Positions 53,364 through 62,410 of a stretch of 64,000 nt of DNA are shown in pieces (position 1 is the first letter of the stretch; each line of letters opens with the position of its first letter). Below the pieces are notes generated by a model, which did not search any database, had not been told where the DNA came from, and saw nothing but the letters and a program-made list of their open reading frames with translations. The stretch lies in assembly GCA_947491025.1 (NCBI GenBank), contig CANLIC010000017.1, forward strand, positions 25,505 to 89,504, in the 5' to 3' direction. The position numbers were made by a program, and so were the translations under genes. This stretch comes from Myxococcales bacterium (lineage in GTDB: Bacteria; Myxococcota_A; UBA9042).

Positions 53364-56300
53364 GCCCCGCAAAGGCGGCCGGTGGCCGTGACGGCAGCTT
53401 GCGGATGCGTCGTGCGCCGCGCTTTGCGGTGGCTATCGCATGCGCGGTGCTGTTGTGGATGGTGGGGCGACCCGCGGCGCAAGCCCAACCGACGCCCGAG
53501 GGCACGCCGGGCCGCCCGCCGACGGAAGCGGCGACTCCAGCGTCCAAAGAGCCAGCGGCACCGCTGCCGGCCGCGGCGACTTCGACGGGGACCCACGTCG
53601 GCGAACCGGTGGGTCCGGCAGGCGCGCCGACGGCACAGGCCGGTGCGGCGGCCAGCGACGCCATCGAGGCAGAGCTGGCGGCGACGCCGGGCCTGGCCAA
53701 CGCCGAGCGCAATTGCGCCGACAGGCCGATCGCGGTTGCAGAGCTGCTCGACTGCCTCGGCACGCGCTGCCAGGATCGCGAAGAGCGTCGAAAACTCTTG
53801 TCTTTGGCCGATTTGCAGCCCGGAACGCTGCTCGTGAGCGGGATGCTCCTGCGGGCGATTCGACGCATGACCGAGACCGGCTTTGTGCGCATCGTTGCGG
53901 TCGACTGCACCGGCGCCGCCTCAGGTGCGCGGATTCGGTTGCGTGTCATCGGCAACAAGGTGATTCGTGGCATTCGATTCGAGGGCAACCGCGAGATTTT
54001 CACGGCGGAGCTGCAAGCACGGCTGCTCTTCCAGGCCGGCGACGTGCTCGATGCAGAGACCGATGCCGGCCGGCTGCAGCTGCAGCGCCAGACCGTAGCC
54101 TTCGAGACCCTCTACCAACGCTCCGGATTCGAGCAGGCCAAGATCGAGATCAGCGCCGAGCCGGTCGGCATCGGGCAAGTCGGCGTGGTGGTCCGGATCA
54201 ATGAGGGGCGCCGCGACCGGGTCACGGGCCTTGTCACGGTGCTCCAAGACCCCCACCGCCCCAACGACCGGGAGCGCGCCGCCGGCATGCTGTGCCCGCA
54301 GGTGCGTGAGCGGGCGCTGCTCCAGGCGAGCGATTTGCTGGACGTCGATGTCTTCACGCGGCGGGCCGAGGTCCGGGCGCGCAGCAAGATTCGCGAGTAT
54401 CTGCGTGGTATTGGCTACCACAACCCCCGCGTCGCGATCGATCATGACCGCCGCGACGGGGCGGTGCGCATCGACATCCGCCTCGGTCGCTGCTCGCTGG
54501 TGCGGACACTCATTCGCGAGTCGGCCGAGCAGGCGACGCGCGACGCGGCGCTGCGCCCGGTCGAAGATCCGACGCTTGAAGCGGTCCTGCCCTTTGTCGA
54601 GAGCGGCGTTTTCGACCTCTCCGAGGCCGAGCGAGGCCGCCGAGAGCTGCGCGCTGCCCTGGAAAACCGCGGCTATCTGTTCGCTGAGGTCGAGCTCGAC
54701 TATCGGGAGACGCCGCGCAGCTGGGGCAGTCGCGTGGTGTCCGCGATCACCTATCGCATCACGACACGGTACCTGGCGCAGGTCCGCGGCCTGCACTTCT
54801 GCGACGCGGGCCTGGTCGAGGAGACGGAGTCGGCGGCGGCGGCTGATGGCTGCGCGCGGGTGGCCGGTCGATCGATGGCGCTGCCCACTGGTGAGCTCGA
54901 GAAGGCCATCGTTACGCGCCCCTACGATGTGCTCGGTGAGGGCGGCTACCTCTCGACAGCGCAGATGCTGGGCGACTTGGAGGCGTTGCGGCGCCACTAC
55001 CGTGACTCCGGGTACTTCGAGTTTCACTACGCACTGGTCGCCGCACCTGGCAGCCAAGGGATACAGCGGCGACGGCGCCGCACCGGCAACGAGGAGGTCA
55101 TCGAGTACCTGCTCGGCGACCGCGGCTTCCGCGTCCGGCGGCCGATTGGCGAGCACTTCATCTATGTCGACGTGCCCGTGATCGAGGGTCGCCGCTCTCG
55201 CTTTGACGCCGTGTCCGTCCAGGGGGCATCGCCGGCGCGGCTGCCTCTGGTTCGCTCGCTGCTGGATCTCAAGAGCGGCGGCGTCGCCAGCGCTACCTTG
55301 CTGCGCGAGGCGCTGCAGCGGGTGCAGGACGACTACCAGAACCTTGGCTTCTTTCAGTCCAAGGTCGAGGCGTTCTGTAGCACGCGTGGCCGTGGGCTGG
55401 CAGCCGACGCCGCCGAGGGGATGCAGCCGTGCACGCCCGAGCGCATCCTGGCCGAGACCATCGACCTTGAGGTGCGGGTGCACGAGGGCCCGCGGGTGCG
55501 CATCGGCGAGCTCTTCGTCGCCGGCAATTTTCAGACGCGAGCGTCTCTGCTGCTGCGCGACATGCCGGCGCCGGGCAGCGACTTCTCGGCACAGCGTCTG
55601 TTCGAGTCGCTGCGGGCGCTGCGCAACCTCGGGTTGTTCCGCTCGGTGTCGTTCCAGTACATCGGTCGCGATGAGGTGCCAGCGCGCAAAGACATCGCCG
55701 TCGTGATCCACGTCGTCGAGGACGAGACGCAGCACTTTGAGGCGTCGGCGGGCTTCCAGACCGTGAACGTCAACCGCGCTGAACGTGCTGGATTGCCTGG
55801 ACTTTTCGACGTCATGGAGCACCTGACGTCGGCAGGCAGCCGGCTCGGCAGCGGCTACAGCCAATTCCTCGGCCTGAACCTCTCGAACCTGCTGTTCACG
55901 CTCGAGGGCAAGTGGGTCGAGCGCAACCTGGACCTGTTCGGCGGCGGCAAGGAGCTGCGCCTCGAGAGCCGGCTCGGCGTAACGCCCGACATCACCGAAG
56001 GGCCGGCGCTCGGGCTGCTGGCACTCGTCTACCAGGACCGGCGGCTGCTCGGCTCCGAGGTCTCGCTGCGCTTCTTTCCTGGCTATGTCTCACGCGATTT
56101 TGCGACCACGGCGATCGATGTCGACAAGGCAGGCACCGCGGCCGAAGTGGCGCGGGCCTTCGGCAAGCTCGGCGTCTCGGCGGGCCTCGATCTCGGCGTC
56201 GTCCGGACCCGCGACATCGTCGCGCAGGGGGCGATCGCGACCTGGACTGACCTGCAGTTCCAAGGGAAATTGCTGCTGCGCAGCGCCTATGACGGCCTGG

Positions 56301-56983
56301 ACTCGCCGCTGAACCCGACATCCGGGCTATTCGGCAACCTCAGCGTAGCGCTGATCAACGCCATGGTGACCGACAGCGCCGGGACGCAGTCGGTGCGCGG
56401 AACGTTCGTCAAGCTGGAGGGGCAGACCAAGGCGCTCGTGACCTTCCGCGACACGCTGACGGTGGCGGCGATGGCGCGGGCGGGCTGGGCGGCCGGGTTC
56501 GAGTCGAGCGCCTACGGCCGCCTGCCCGACAATGAGCGCTACCGCCTCGGTGGCCAGCTCGGTGTGCGTGGCTACGCCGACAACGGCATCTTGCAATACG
56601 GCCGCGATGGCAAGCCGCTGGCGCGCTGTCTGGGTCTGGGCGACAACCAGGCCTGTGCCAACGAGGCGGTGTTCGACAGCGGCAACGTGGTGGTCAATGG
56701 CACCCTGGAAGCGCGCTTTCCGCTGGTGCGCAGCCTCGACGTCTGGAGCGGCGTGTTTTGGGACTGGGGCGGCATCAGCGAGACGCTCGGTGCGCTGTCG
56801 AGCGCATCGATTCGGCATAGCGTCGGCCTCGGGGTGCGCTGGCTACTGGCCGGGCAGATCCCTGTGCGCGCCGACTACGGCATCGCGGTCAACCGACGCT
56901 GCGCCACGCTGCCGGCGGCGGATGGCAGTTGCACGACCGAGCCCCGCGGTCAGCTGCACCTCGGCTTGCTCTATTCTTTCTGA
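53360..56983 (+). CDS. TamA/BamA-like Omp85 outer-membrane protein
   Basis: 1207 residues, far longer than typical TamA (about 580) or BamA (about 800). A signal peptide ends near AAQAQ, then a Pro/Ala linker. At least five POTRA-like units are visible, e.g. IRGIRFEGNREIFTAEL, FDAVSVQGASPARLPL and RIGELFVAGNFQTRASLL. The C-terminal beta barrel carries the Omp85 motif LGGQLGVRGYADNG and ends in Phe (LLYSF), the recognition residue for barrel insertion. It should assemble proteins into the outer membrane, probably with the TamB-like partner. The start is GTG 53360 (overlapping the TamB stop) or, giving a more usual signal, ATG 53405. The gene order tamB then tamA is reversed from E. coli. Confidence 0.88.
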   Translation: MSPAKAAGGRDGSLRMRRAPRFAVAIACAVLLWMVGRPAAQAQPTPEGTPGRPPTEAATPASKEPAAPLPAAATSTGTHVGEPVGPAGAPTAQAGAAASDAIEAELAATPGLANAERNCADRPIAVAELLDCLGTRCQDREERRKLLSLADLQPGTLLVSGMLLRAIRRMTETGFVRIVAVDCTGAASGARIRLRVIGNKVIRGIRFEGNREIFTAELQARLLFQAGDVLDAETDAGRLQLQRQTVAFETLYQRSGFEQAKIEISAEPVGIGQVGVVVRINEGRRDRVTGLVTVLQDPHRPNDRERAAGMLCPQVRERALLQASDLLDVDVFTRRAEVRARSKIREYLRGIGYHNPRVAIDHDRRDGAVRIDIRLGRCSLVRTLIRESAEQATRDAALRPVEDPTLEAVLPFVESGVFDLSEAERGRRELRAALENRGYLFAEVELDYRETPRSWGSRVVSAITYRITTRYLAQVRGLHFCDAGLVEETESAAAADGCARVAGRSMALPTGELEKAIVTRPYDVLGEGGYLSTAQMLGDLEALRRHYRDSGYFEFHYALVAAPGSQGIQRRRRRTGNEEVIEYLLGDRGFRVRRPIGEHFIYVDVPVIEGRRSRFDAVSVQGASPARLPLVRSLLDLKSGGVASATLLREALQRVQDDYQNLGFFQSKVEAFCSTRGRGLAADAAEGMQPCTPERILAETIDLEVRVHEGPRVRIGELFVAGNFQTRASLLLRDMPAPGSDFSAQRLFESLRALRNLGLFRSVSFQYIGRDEVPARKDIAVVIHVVEDETQHFEASAGFQTVNVNRAERAGLPGLFDVMEHLTSAGSRLGSGYSQFLGLNLSNLLFTLEGKWVERNLDLFGGGKELRLESRLGVTPDITEGPALGLLALVYQDRRLLGSEVSLRFFPGYVSRDFATTAIDVDKAGTAAEVARAFGKLGVSAGLDLGVVRTRDIVAQGAIATWTDLQFQGKLLLRSAYDGLDSPLNPTSGLFGNLSVALINAMVTDSAGTQSVRGTFVKLEGQTKALVTFRDTLTVAAMARAGWAAGFESSAYGRLPDNERYRLGGQLGVRGYADNGILQYGRDGKPLARCLGLGDNQACANEAVFDSGNVVVNGTLEARFPLVRSLDVWSGVFWDWGGISETLGALSSASIRHSVGLGVRWLLAGQIPVRADYGIAVNRRCATLPAADGSCTTEPRGQLHLGLLYSF

Positions 56984-57564
56984 GCCGCAGCGTCGGCCAG
57001 GTCGCGCATCGCAGCTCGTACGTCTTCTGCGGAGGCGTCGGCGGGGAATGCACGCCGGACAACACCGGCGCGGTCGAGCGCGAACGCCGAGGGCAGCGCA
57101 AAAACCCGAAAAGCAGCGTGGGCTTTGAGGGCAGCGTCGTGCAGGACCGGGAACGTCCAGCCCTTCTGCGCCATGAGCGCTCGAATCTCGCCGGGCTCGT
57201 CTGCGCTGATGGTCCACATCGCGAAGCCATCGGCGGCGGCGCCGCGGGCGAGGGCGTCGATGTCGCCGCCGTGGGCAACGCAGGGCGGGCACGAGGGCCC
57301 CCAGAAGTGGAGCAGCGTCGGTCGCGGCCCGGCCGCGCCGACTTCGACGCGCTGAACCTCGGGCTGGGCCTTGGGCTCCAGTCGAGGCAAGGTCGCGACC
57401 GGCACTCGCTGGCCCTCCAGGCCGCTCTTTGGCCTCTGCTGGCCGCGCAGCATGATGGCGGCCGCGACGAGCAGCAGCGCCAGGGCGATTGTGGCCCATG
57501 CCGTGGCTCGGCGTCCGGCGACCGTGACCTCCGGCGGCATCGGGGGGGGAGGAGCCGTCGTCAT
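56971..57564 (-). CDS. Membrane-anchored thioredoxin-like protein (TlpA/ResA type)
   Basis: 197 residues. A Pro-rich cytoplasmic start is followed by one membrane span (about 21-40), then a thioredoxin fold with the active site HFWGPSCPPC (Cys92, Cys95) and VFALPSAFALD carrying the cis-Pro loop. It should act in the periplasm in disulfide reduction or exchange, for instance for cytochrome c assembly or for maintaining Cys-rich secreted proteins. The CPPC type is usual for TlpA/ResA. The ATG overlaps the stop of the solute-binding gene (ATGA). Its 3' end overlaps the convergent Omp85 gene by 13 bases. Confidence 0.88.
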   Translation of the reverse strand: MTTAPPPPMPPEVTVAGRRATAWATIALALLLVAAAIMLRGQQRPKSGLEGQRVPVATLPRLEPKAQPEVQRVEVGAAGPRPTLLHFWGPSCPPCVAHGGDIDALARGAAADGFAMWTISADEPGEIRALMAQKGWTFPVLHDAALKAHAAFRVFALPSAFALDRAGVVRRAFPADASAEDVRAAMRDLADAAAQKE

Positions 57565-59300
57565 GGGGCCTCGAGCAGGGTTGCGGTCACGTCGCTGCGG
57601 GGCGCGAGCGGTGCATCGACGTAGGCCGACAGCCGGCCATCGGCAGCGGGCGTTGTGGGGCCCACGCGCGGATGCACGAGCGCCACCTGGTCTTCGTGCC
57701 ACAGGGAGATGACGGGCACCAGTTCGCCGAGCCGGTGGATGGCGGCGTGGTAGGCGTGGGCGCGCAACGTCCGATCTGCGCGGCGGCGGCCGATGGCGAG
57801 CAGGCAGTCGAGCAGCGGGTCGGCGACCCCGGTCCTGTTACCGGCGCCGCGCGGCGTGGCCAGGCCGAGGCCCTCCATCGCGGCGTCGTGCAGCCACGCG
57901 GCGCGCACGGCATCGACGATGGGTTGACAGTCAAGGCCTGTCGGCGGCGTCGCCGGCGCTTCGGGCCACCGGGGCGGGGCACCCGGGTGATTGGCGCTGT
58001 GGAACATCCAGCCGAGGTAGTCGGGCTCGAGGGGCTCGGGCAGGCCAAGCAGAAAGGCCTGAAAGCGACCTGCGCGCAGCTCGGCGAGCAAGGTGCCGAG
58101 CTCGAGGCTGCGGACCGTGACCTCCACGCCGATGGCGCGCAACGCTACGGCAAGCGCATCGGCCTCGCGGCGGCGGGGACGGCTCGGCGGCACCAGGAGA
58201 CGCAGGCGCAAGCGGACACCTGCGGCGTCGGCAGAGAGCCCGGCGGCGTCCAGCAGCGCGGCGGCGGCCGCGACGTCCTGTGCCGGCGGCAGAAAGTCGG
58301 GGGGAGCGACCCAGTGACCGCTTGGGAACATCGAGGGCGCTGGGCGGCCGCGGCCGTCGAGCAGGGCGTGGACCAGCGCCGCGCGGTCGACCGCCAACGA
58401 GAGGGCGCGCCGCACCCTGGGGTCGGCGACGGCGGGATCGCGGGTGTTGAGGCCGAGGTAGGTCCAGGCGATGCCAGGCGCCCGGGCCAAGCGGGCTCCG
58501 CGGTGGCCGGTTGCGGCTTGCAAAGCGAGAGGTGAGAGGCCGAGGGCGAGATCGGCGCCGCCAGCGAGCACCGAGAGGAGCCGGCCCGTCTCATCGCTGA
58601 CGGCGCGGATCAGCAGCGATCGGGCAGCACCGGCCGGCGTTGGACCGACCCGTCGCAGGCGTACGGCCGCCAGATCGCCCGCGTCGACGACGGCGAATTC
58701 CCCGGCTCCGATGGGTTCTATCAGCGCCAAGTTGGGTTGCGAGCAGGCCGATCGCGGCACGATGCCCAAGATCAGGTCGCTGGCGAAGGTGGCGAGCGGC
58801 GCATGCAGGTCGAAGCGCACACGCCTCGCGTCGAGTGGGGTGACGGCGCGCACCCGACGGGCCAACTCGCCCGCGACGGGCGAGCCGAGGCGCGGGTCCA
58901 TTGCCGAGCGCCATGTGCACGCAACGTCCTCCGCCTCGACGGGCCGACCGTCATGAAAGCGCAGCCCCGGGCGCAAGGTGGCGATGACAGCAAGCGGCTC
59001 GCCGTCGCTGTCCCAGGCGGTGGCGGTCAGCGACTCGGCCAGCGCGAGGTGCACCTCGCCCGTCGGCGCGACCGATGTCAGGCCGGCGAAGACGAGGCGC
59101 CAGATGCGGGTCGACGCTGCGTCGACCGCCAGCCGTGGGTCGAGGGTGCGCGCGGCCGTTGGCACCGCCAGGACCAGCAGATCGTCGGGCCACTCTCGGC
59201 GGCCGCAGCCGACCAGCAGCAAGGCGGTCAGCAATGCCAAGGCCACGACGCGGGCCGTCAGGGTCCGCAGGGCGCCGCGAAGACGGCGGCTTGCGTGCAC
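57561..59300 (-). CDS. Family 5 (peptide-type) solute-binding lipoprotein
   Basis: 579 residues. The signal ends in the lipobox LLVGC (Cys32). The body follows the family 5 extracellular solute-binding pattern: TLDPRLAVDAASTRIWRLVFAGL, LAESLTATAW, LRPGLRFHDGRPVEAEDVACTW and, later, YLGLNTRDPAVADPRVRRAL and LAVDRAAL. Members bind oligopeptides, nickel or other small molecules for ABC import. No permease or ATPase genes are adjacent. The start is a GTG 3 bases after the stop of the aminopeptidase gene, so both are in one operon with the thioredoxin-like gene. Pairing with an aminopeptidase suggests peptide use. Confidence 0.85.
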   Translation of the reverse strand: MHASRRLRGALRTLTARVVALALLTALLLVGCGRREWPDDLLVLAVPTAARTLDPRLAVDAASTRIWRLVFAGLTSVAPTGEVHLALAESLTATAWDSDGEPLAVIATLRPGLRFHDGRPVEAEDVACTWRSAMDPRLGSPVAGELARRVRAVTPLDARRVRFDLHAPLATFASDLILGIVPRSACSQPNLALIEPIGAGEFAVVDAGDLAAVRLRRVGPTPAGAARSLLIRAVSDETGRLLSVLAGGADLALGLSPLALQAATGHRGARLARAPGIAWTYLGLNTRDPAVADPRVRRALSLAVDRAALVHALLDGRGRPAPSMFPSGHWVAPPDFLPPAQDVAAAAALLDAAGLSADAAGVRLRLRLLVPPSRPRRREADALAVALRAIGVEVTVRSLELGTLLAELRAGRFQAFLLGLPEPLEPDYLGWMFHSANHPGAPPRWPEAPATPPTGLDCQPIVDAVRAAWLHDAAMEGLGLATPRGAGNRTGVADPLLDCLLAIGRRRADRTLRAHAYHAAIHRLGELVPVISLWHEDQVALVHPRVGPTTPAADGRLSAYVDAPLAPRSDVTATLLEAP

Positions 59301-59303
59301 CTG

Positions 59304-62072
59304 CTAGGGCTCTCGGCGGGTCGGCGCCGGAGCAGCGGGCGTGCCGGAGGCGCTTGGCGTCGCCGAACCAGGGCCAGACCCGGCGCTTGAGCCTTGTGGG
59401 GGGCCCGCGGCCGGCGCGCCAGGGCCTCGCGAGTCGGGCCCGTGTGGCCGTGCTTCGCCCTTGCCATCGCCGCCGCCCTGTTCGTGGCGCATCCGCTCGA
59501 GGCGCTCGACAGCGGCCTCGAGCTTACGCAGTCGCTCGTCGGCGGGGAGAACGCCGCCGAGGCCGGCCGCTGTCTCTTTCATGCTCCGCCAAAGATGCTC
59601 GTGCGGCTCGCGGGCCGCGGCAGCGAGGAGGGCGGAGCGACTCGCAGGATCAGACAGTGCGCCCAGGGCAGCGGTGACCGACGCGCGGAGCCGCAGCTCG
59701 CCGTCCTGCAGCATGGCCTCGAGGTGGTCCCGCGCCGGGGCGCGCAGAGCGTCCACGCGCACCGCCAACTGGGCGAGCGCCAGGGCAGCGGCAGCGCGCA
59801 GCGGTTTGGGATTTCCAACGCGGGTGGCAGCCCAGATGGTCTCGAGATCGCGGGCCTCGCCCAGGGACGCCAGGACCTGAAGGGCGTCGCCGCGGACCTG
59901 CTCGTAGAACGAGGGCCGCTGCAGCGCCGCTGCCAGGGCCGGCCTGGCGGCCTTGCGATCGATCCGCACTAGTGCCCCGAGCGCCGCGCGCACCGCAGTC
60001 GGGCTGCGATCGGTCCGTGCCGCCTGCTGCAAGGCCGGGATCGCGCTGTCGTCGAAGACGGCGCCGAGCGCTGAGGCCGCCGCAGCGCGCACGTGGGCGT
60101 CGGCGTCTTGCCGCAGCGCGCGCTGCAGGCCTTGGCGGACCTCATCGCGGCGGCCACCACCGAGGGCCTTGGCGGCGGCCGCACGTAGATGACGAGCGGG
60201 GTCGGCGGCGAGGGTCTGCAGCAGGCCGTCGCGCACAGCAGGCCGGTCGACGTGGCCGCGCAGGGCGCCGATCGCCTGCAGGCGCGCGTTCGGATGGATG
60301 CTCTGGGCGAGCCCACCGAGGACGAGTGCTGCTTCCGCCTTGAGCTCAACGCCAACGAATACCTTGCCTTCGGGGTCGACCGCGACCGACGCCGGCGGCG
60401 ACGGCACCTCGGCAACCGGCACGGTCAGCGAGGCCCCCTTGTCGCGCATGCGCAGGATGTGGCGGCCGACGGTCCCGCCGCCGGCAGGGTGAACTTGGAC
60501 CTCCAGATCGAGGTCAAAGGGCGGCCGCGCGGCGTCGATCGGCTGGGTCTGGGCGGCGTCGAGCACCAGGCCTTCGTCGTGCGACCACCGAGCGTGGACG
60601 GTGACCGATGGCAGGCCCGGCTGCTCGAGCCAGCGACGAAAGAAGCCGCGCAGGCTGCGTCCGGAGGCGGTCTCGAGCGCTCGCCGTAGGTCGTGGGTCT
60701 CGGCGGAGGCGAAGCGGTGTTCGCGCAAATAGGCGGCGATGGCGCGGTCGAAGACGGCGTGGCCGAGTGACTCGCGCAGCATGTGGAGCACCATCGCGCC
60801 GCGGCCATAGCTGTGCGGGTTGAAGAGCTCGCCGGGCTCGTCAAAGCGGTCCTGGACCACGGCGCGCGGGCTGCTCGCCTCGTGCGCGATCGCCGAGGCG
60901 CGGGCATCAGCGACCTCTTCGTAAAAGCGGTCACGGCCGTAGTGGTGGAGGGTCCAGAGCTTCTGGTAGTAGGTCGCGAACCCCTCGTTGAGCCAGATAT
61001 CGCCCCAGCTGCGGCAAGTGACGAGGTCGCCGAACCACTGGTGCGCAAGCTCGTGGGCGAGCAGGCCATCGGGCGTGCGATCGAGGTCGCTGTCGGCGTC
61101 GCCGAGGGCGCGGTGGGCGAGCGTCGAGAGCGTGACGTTCTCCATGCCGCCTGCCGAGAACTCGTGGACCCAGACCTCGCCGTAGCGGGCGTGTGGGTAG
61201 GGTGTGCCGGTCAGCGTCTCGAGGAGGTCGAGCATGGCCGGGAGCGCTGCGCCGTGCAGGCGCGCTCGCGCCACATCAGGGGCCAACGCATAATCCGCGA
61301 GGTGGACGCGGCGATGGCGGTGCAGCACCTCCTCGAAAGGCCCAGCGACGATGGACAGCAGGTACGCCGGGTGGGGTTCTCGCATCGCAAAGCGGGCCAC
61401 GACGCGATCGCCTTGGCGCTCGATCTCGCCGGGATCGCCATTGGACAGGACGCGCCAGGGCGCCGGGGCGTCGACCTTGAGCGTCCAGGTGAAGCGCTCG
61501 TCGGGATCGTCGGGCGACGGCAGCCAGAGCCGGGTCTGCCGCGGCTCGCCTTGGGTCCACGCGTGCGGCAACCGGCCGGCGGCGTCGCGATCGTCGCCAA
61601 TGAAGTGAAAGCCCTTGCGGGGCGAGGCCTCGAAGTCGAGCGCCAGGGTGGCGCAGCGGTCGGTCCCTGTGCCGGGCAGCGGCCAGCGCAGCGGGGCACC
61701 GGCAGCCGGCGTGGCGGCGGCTGGGGTGCCTGGCGGGGCTCGTAGCCACCGCACGTTACGCACTTGCACGTCAACGGCGTCGAGGACGAGGACGAGGTCA
61801 GAGTCGGCGCTGCGAGCACAGGCGGTCCACGCGACCGTTCCGCTGACGCGCCGCTGCGGCGGGTCAATGCGAACTTGCAGGTCCATCGTGGTGACGTCGA
61901 CTCTGCGGTCGCGCGGCTCCACGAAAGGCAACTGCTGGTCGAGGTAGCGTGAGTCGGCAGCGAAGGCGCCGGCCGCGAGCCAGAGGGTGAAGAGGGCAGC
62001 AACCCACGGCGGCGCGGCGAGCCGGGCACGGCGGCAGGATAGGGGGCCGGGTGTCGTCAGTGGGTCGAGCAT
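59304..62072 (-). CDS. M1-family aminopeptidase fused to HEAT-like repeats
   Basis: 922 residues. A signal peptide (cleavage near GAFA) is followed by an M1 N-terminal beta domain. The catalytic domain has the substrate motif GGMEN (308-312) and the zinc site HELAHQWFGD with His340, Glu341 and His344, plus Glu363 in NEGFATYY. A Tyr in NPHSYGRGAM could be the transition-state Tyr. After about residue 560 a beta domain leads into HEAT-like helical repeats (about 620-860), which replace the usual M1 C-terminal helical domain. A Pro/Gly-rich tail ends the protein. It should trim N-terminal residues from peptides in the periplasm or outside. GGAGG precedes ATG 62072; in-frame codons back to 62303 were rejected. 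Confidence 0.9.
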   Translation of the reverse strand: MLDPLTTPGPLSCRRARLAAPPWVAALFTLWLAAGAFAADSRYLDQQLPFVEPRDRRVDVTTMDLQVRIDPPQRRVSGTVAWTACARSADSDLVLVLDAVDVQVRNVRWLRAPPGTPAAATPAAGAPLRWPLPGTGTDRCATLALDFEASPRKGFHFIGDDRDAAGRLPHAWTQGEPRQTRLWLPSPDDPDERFTWTLKVDAPAPWRVLSNGDPGEIERQGDRVVARFAMREPHPAYLLSIVAGPFEEVLHRHRRVHLADYALAPDVARARLHGAALPAMLDLLETLTGTPYPHARYGEVWVHEFSAGGMENVTLSTLAHRALGDADSDLDRTPDGLLAHELAHQWFGDLVTCRSWGDIWLNEGFATYYQKLWTLHHYGRDRFYEEVADARASAIAHEASSPRAVVQDRFDEPGELFNPHSYGRGAMVLHMLRESLGHAVFDRAIAAYLREHRFASAETHDLRRALETASGRSLRGFFRRWLEQPGLPSVTVHARWSHDEGLVLDAAQTQPIDAARPPFDLDLEVQVHPAGGGTVGRHILRMRDKGASLTVPVAEVPSPPASVAVDPEGKVFVGVELKAEAALVLGGLAQSIHPNARLQAIGALRGHVDRPAVRDGLLQTLAADPARHLRAAAAKALGGGRRDEVRQGLQRALRQDADAHVRAAAASALGAVFDDSAIPALQQAARTDRSPTAVRAALGALVRIDRKAARPALAAALQRPSFYEQVRGDALQVLASLGEARDLETIWAATRVGNPKPLRAAAALALAQLAVRVDALRAPARDHLEAMLQDGELRLRASVTAALGALSDPASRSALLAAAAREPHEHLWRSMKETAAGLGGVLPADERLRKLEAAVERLERMRHEQGGGDGKGEARPHGPDSRGPGAPAAGPPQGSSAGSGPGSATPSASGTPAAPAPTRREP

Positions 62073-62410
62073 CCGTGCCTCCGGCCGGGCGAGCCGGCGC
62101 TGCGAGGATAGCAGGTGAGTGAGGCGGCGGAAGGGGGCCACGCCAGGTGAAAAGCCAACTCCGGCGCGTGTTGGTGGCCTCGCGCGCTGGCACCTGCGTT
62201 GCCGCCTTGCAGCGCGCAGCCCCGCGGACAAGGGATGCGGAGCCGGTGCCGCCCGCGAAGCGCCGAATGTGCATTCCAGCGGCGATCTTGAATATTTACG
62301 CATGATTTCAATGATTTATCGTCAGTTGTGGCGGTTTCACAGCCGTTGACCCTGTTCCCTGCCGCTGCCACAATCCCGTGGCCCTGTGTCGGGCTGGCGG
62401 AGGCCTCGTG
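62073..62410. other. Divergent intergenic region with AT-rich patch
   Basis: 338 bases. An unusually AT-rich block (62285-62325) lies just upstream of the plus-strand promoter at 62346-62374, as an UP element would. No clear minus-strand promoter for the aminopeptidase operon was found, and no other gene is supported. Confidence 0.5.
62346..62374 (+). promoter_or_regulatory. Promoter for the right-edge Cys-repeat gene
   Basis: TTGACC, 17 bases, CACAAT; five of six and four of six consensus positions match. The AT-rich 62285-62325 block upstream may act as an UP element. Transcription would begin about 30 bases before ATG 62411. Confidence 0.55.
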
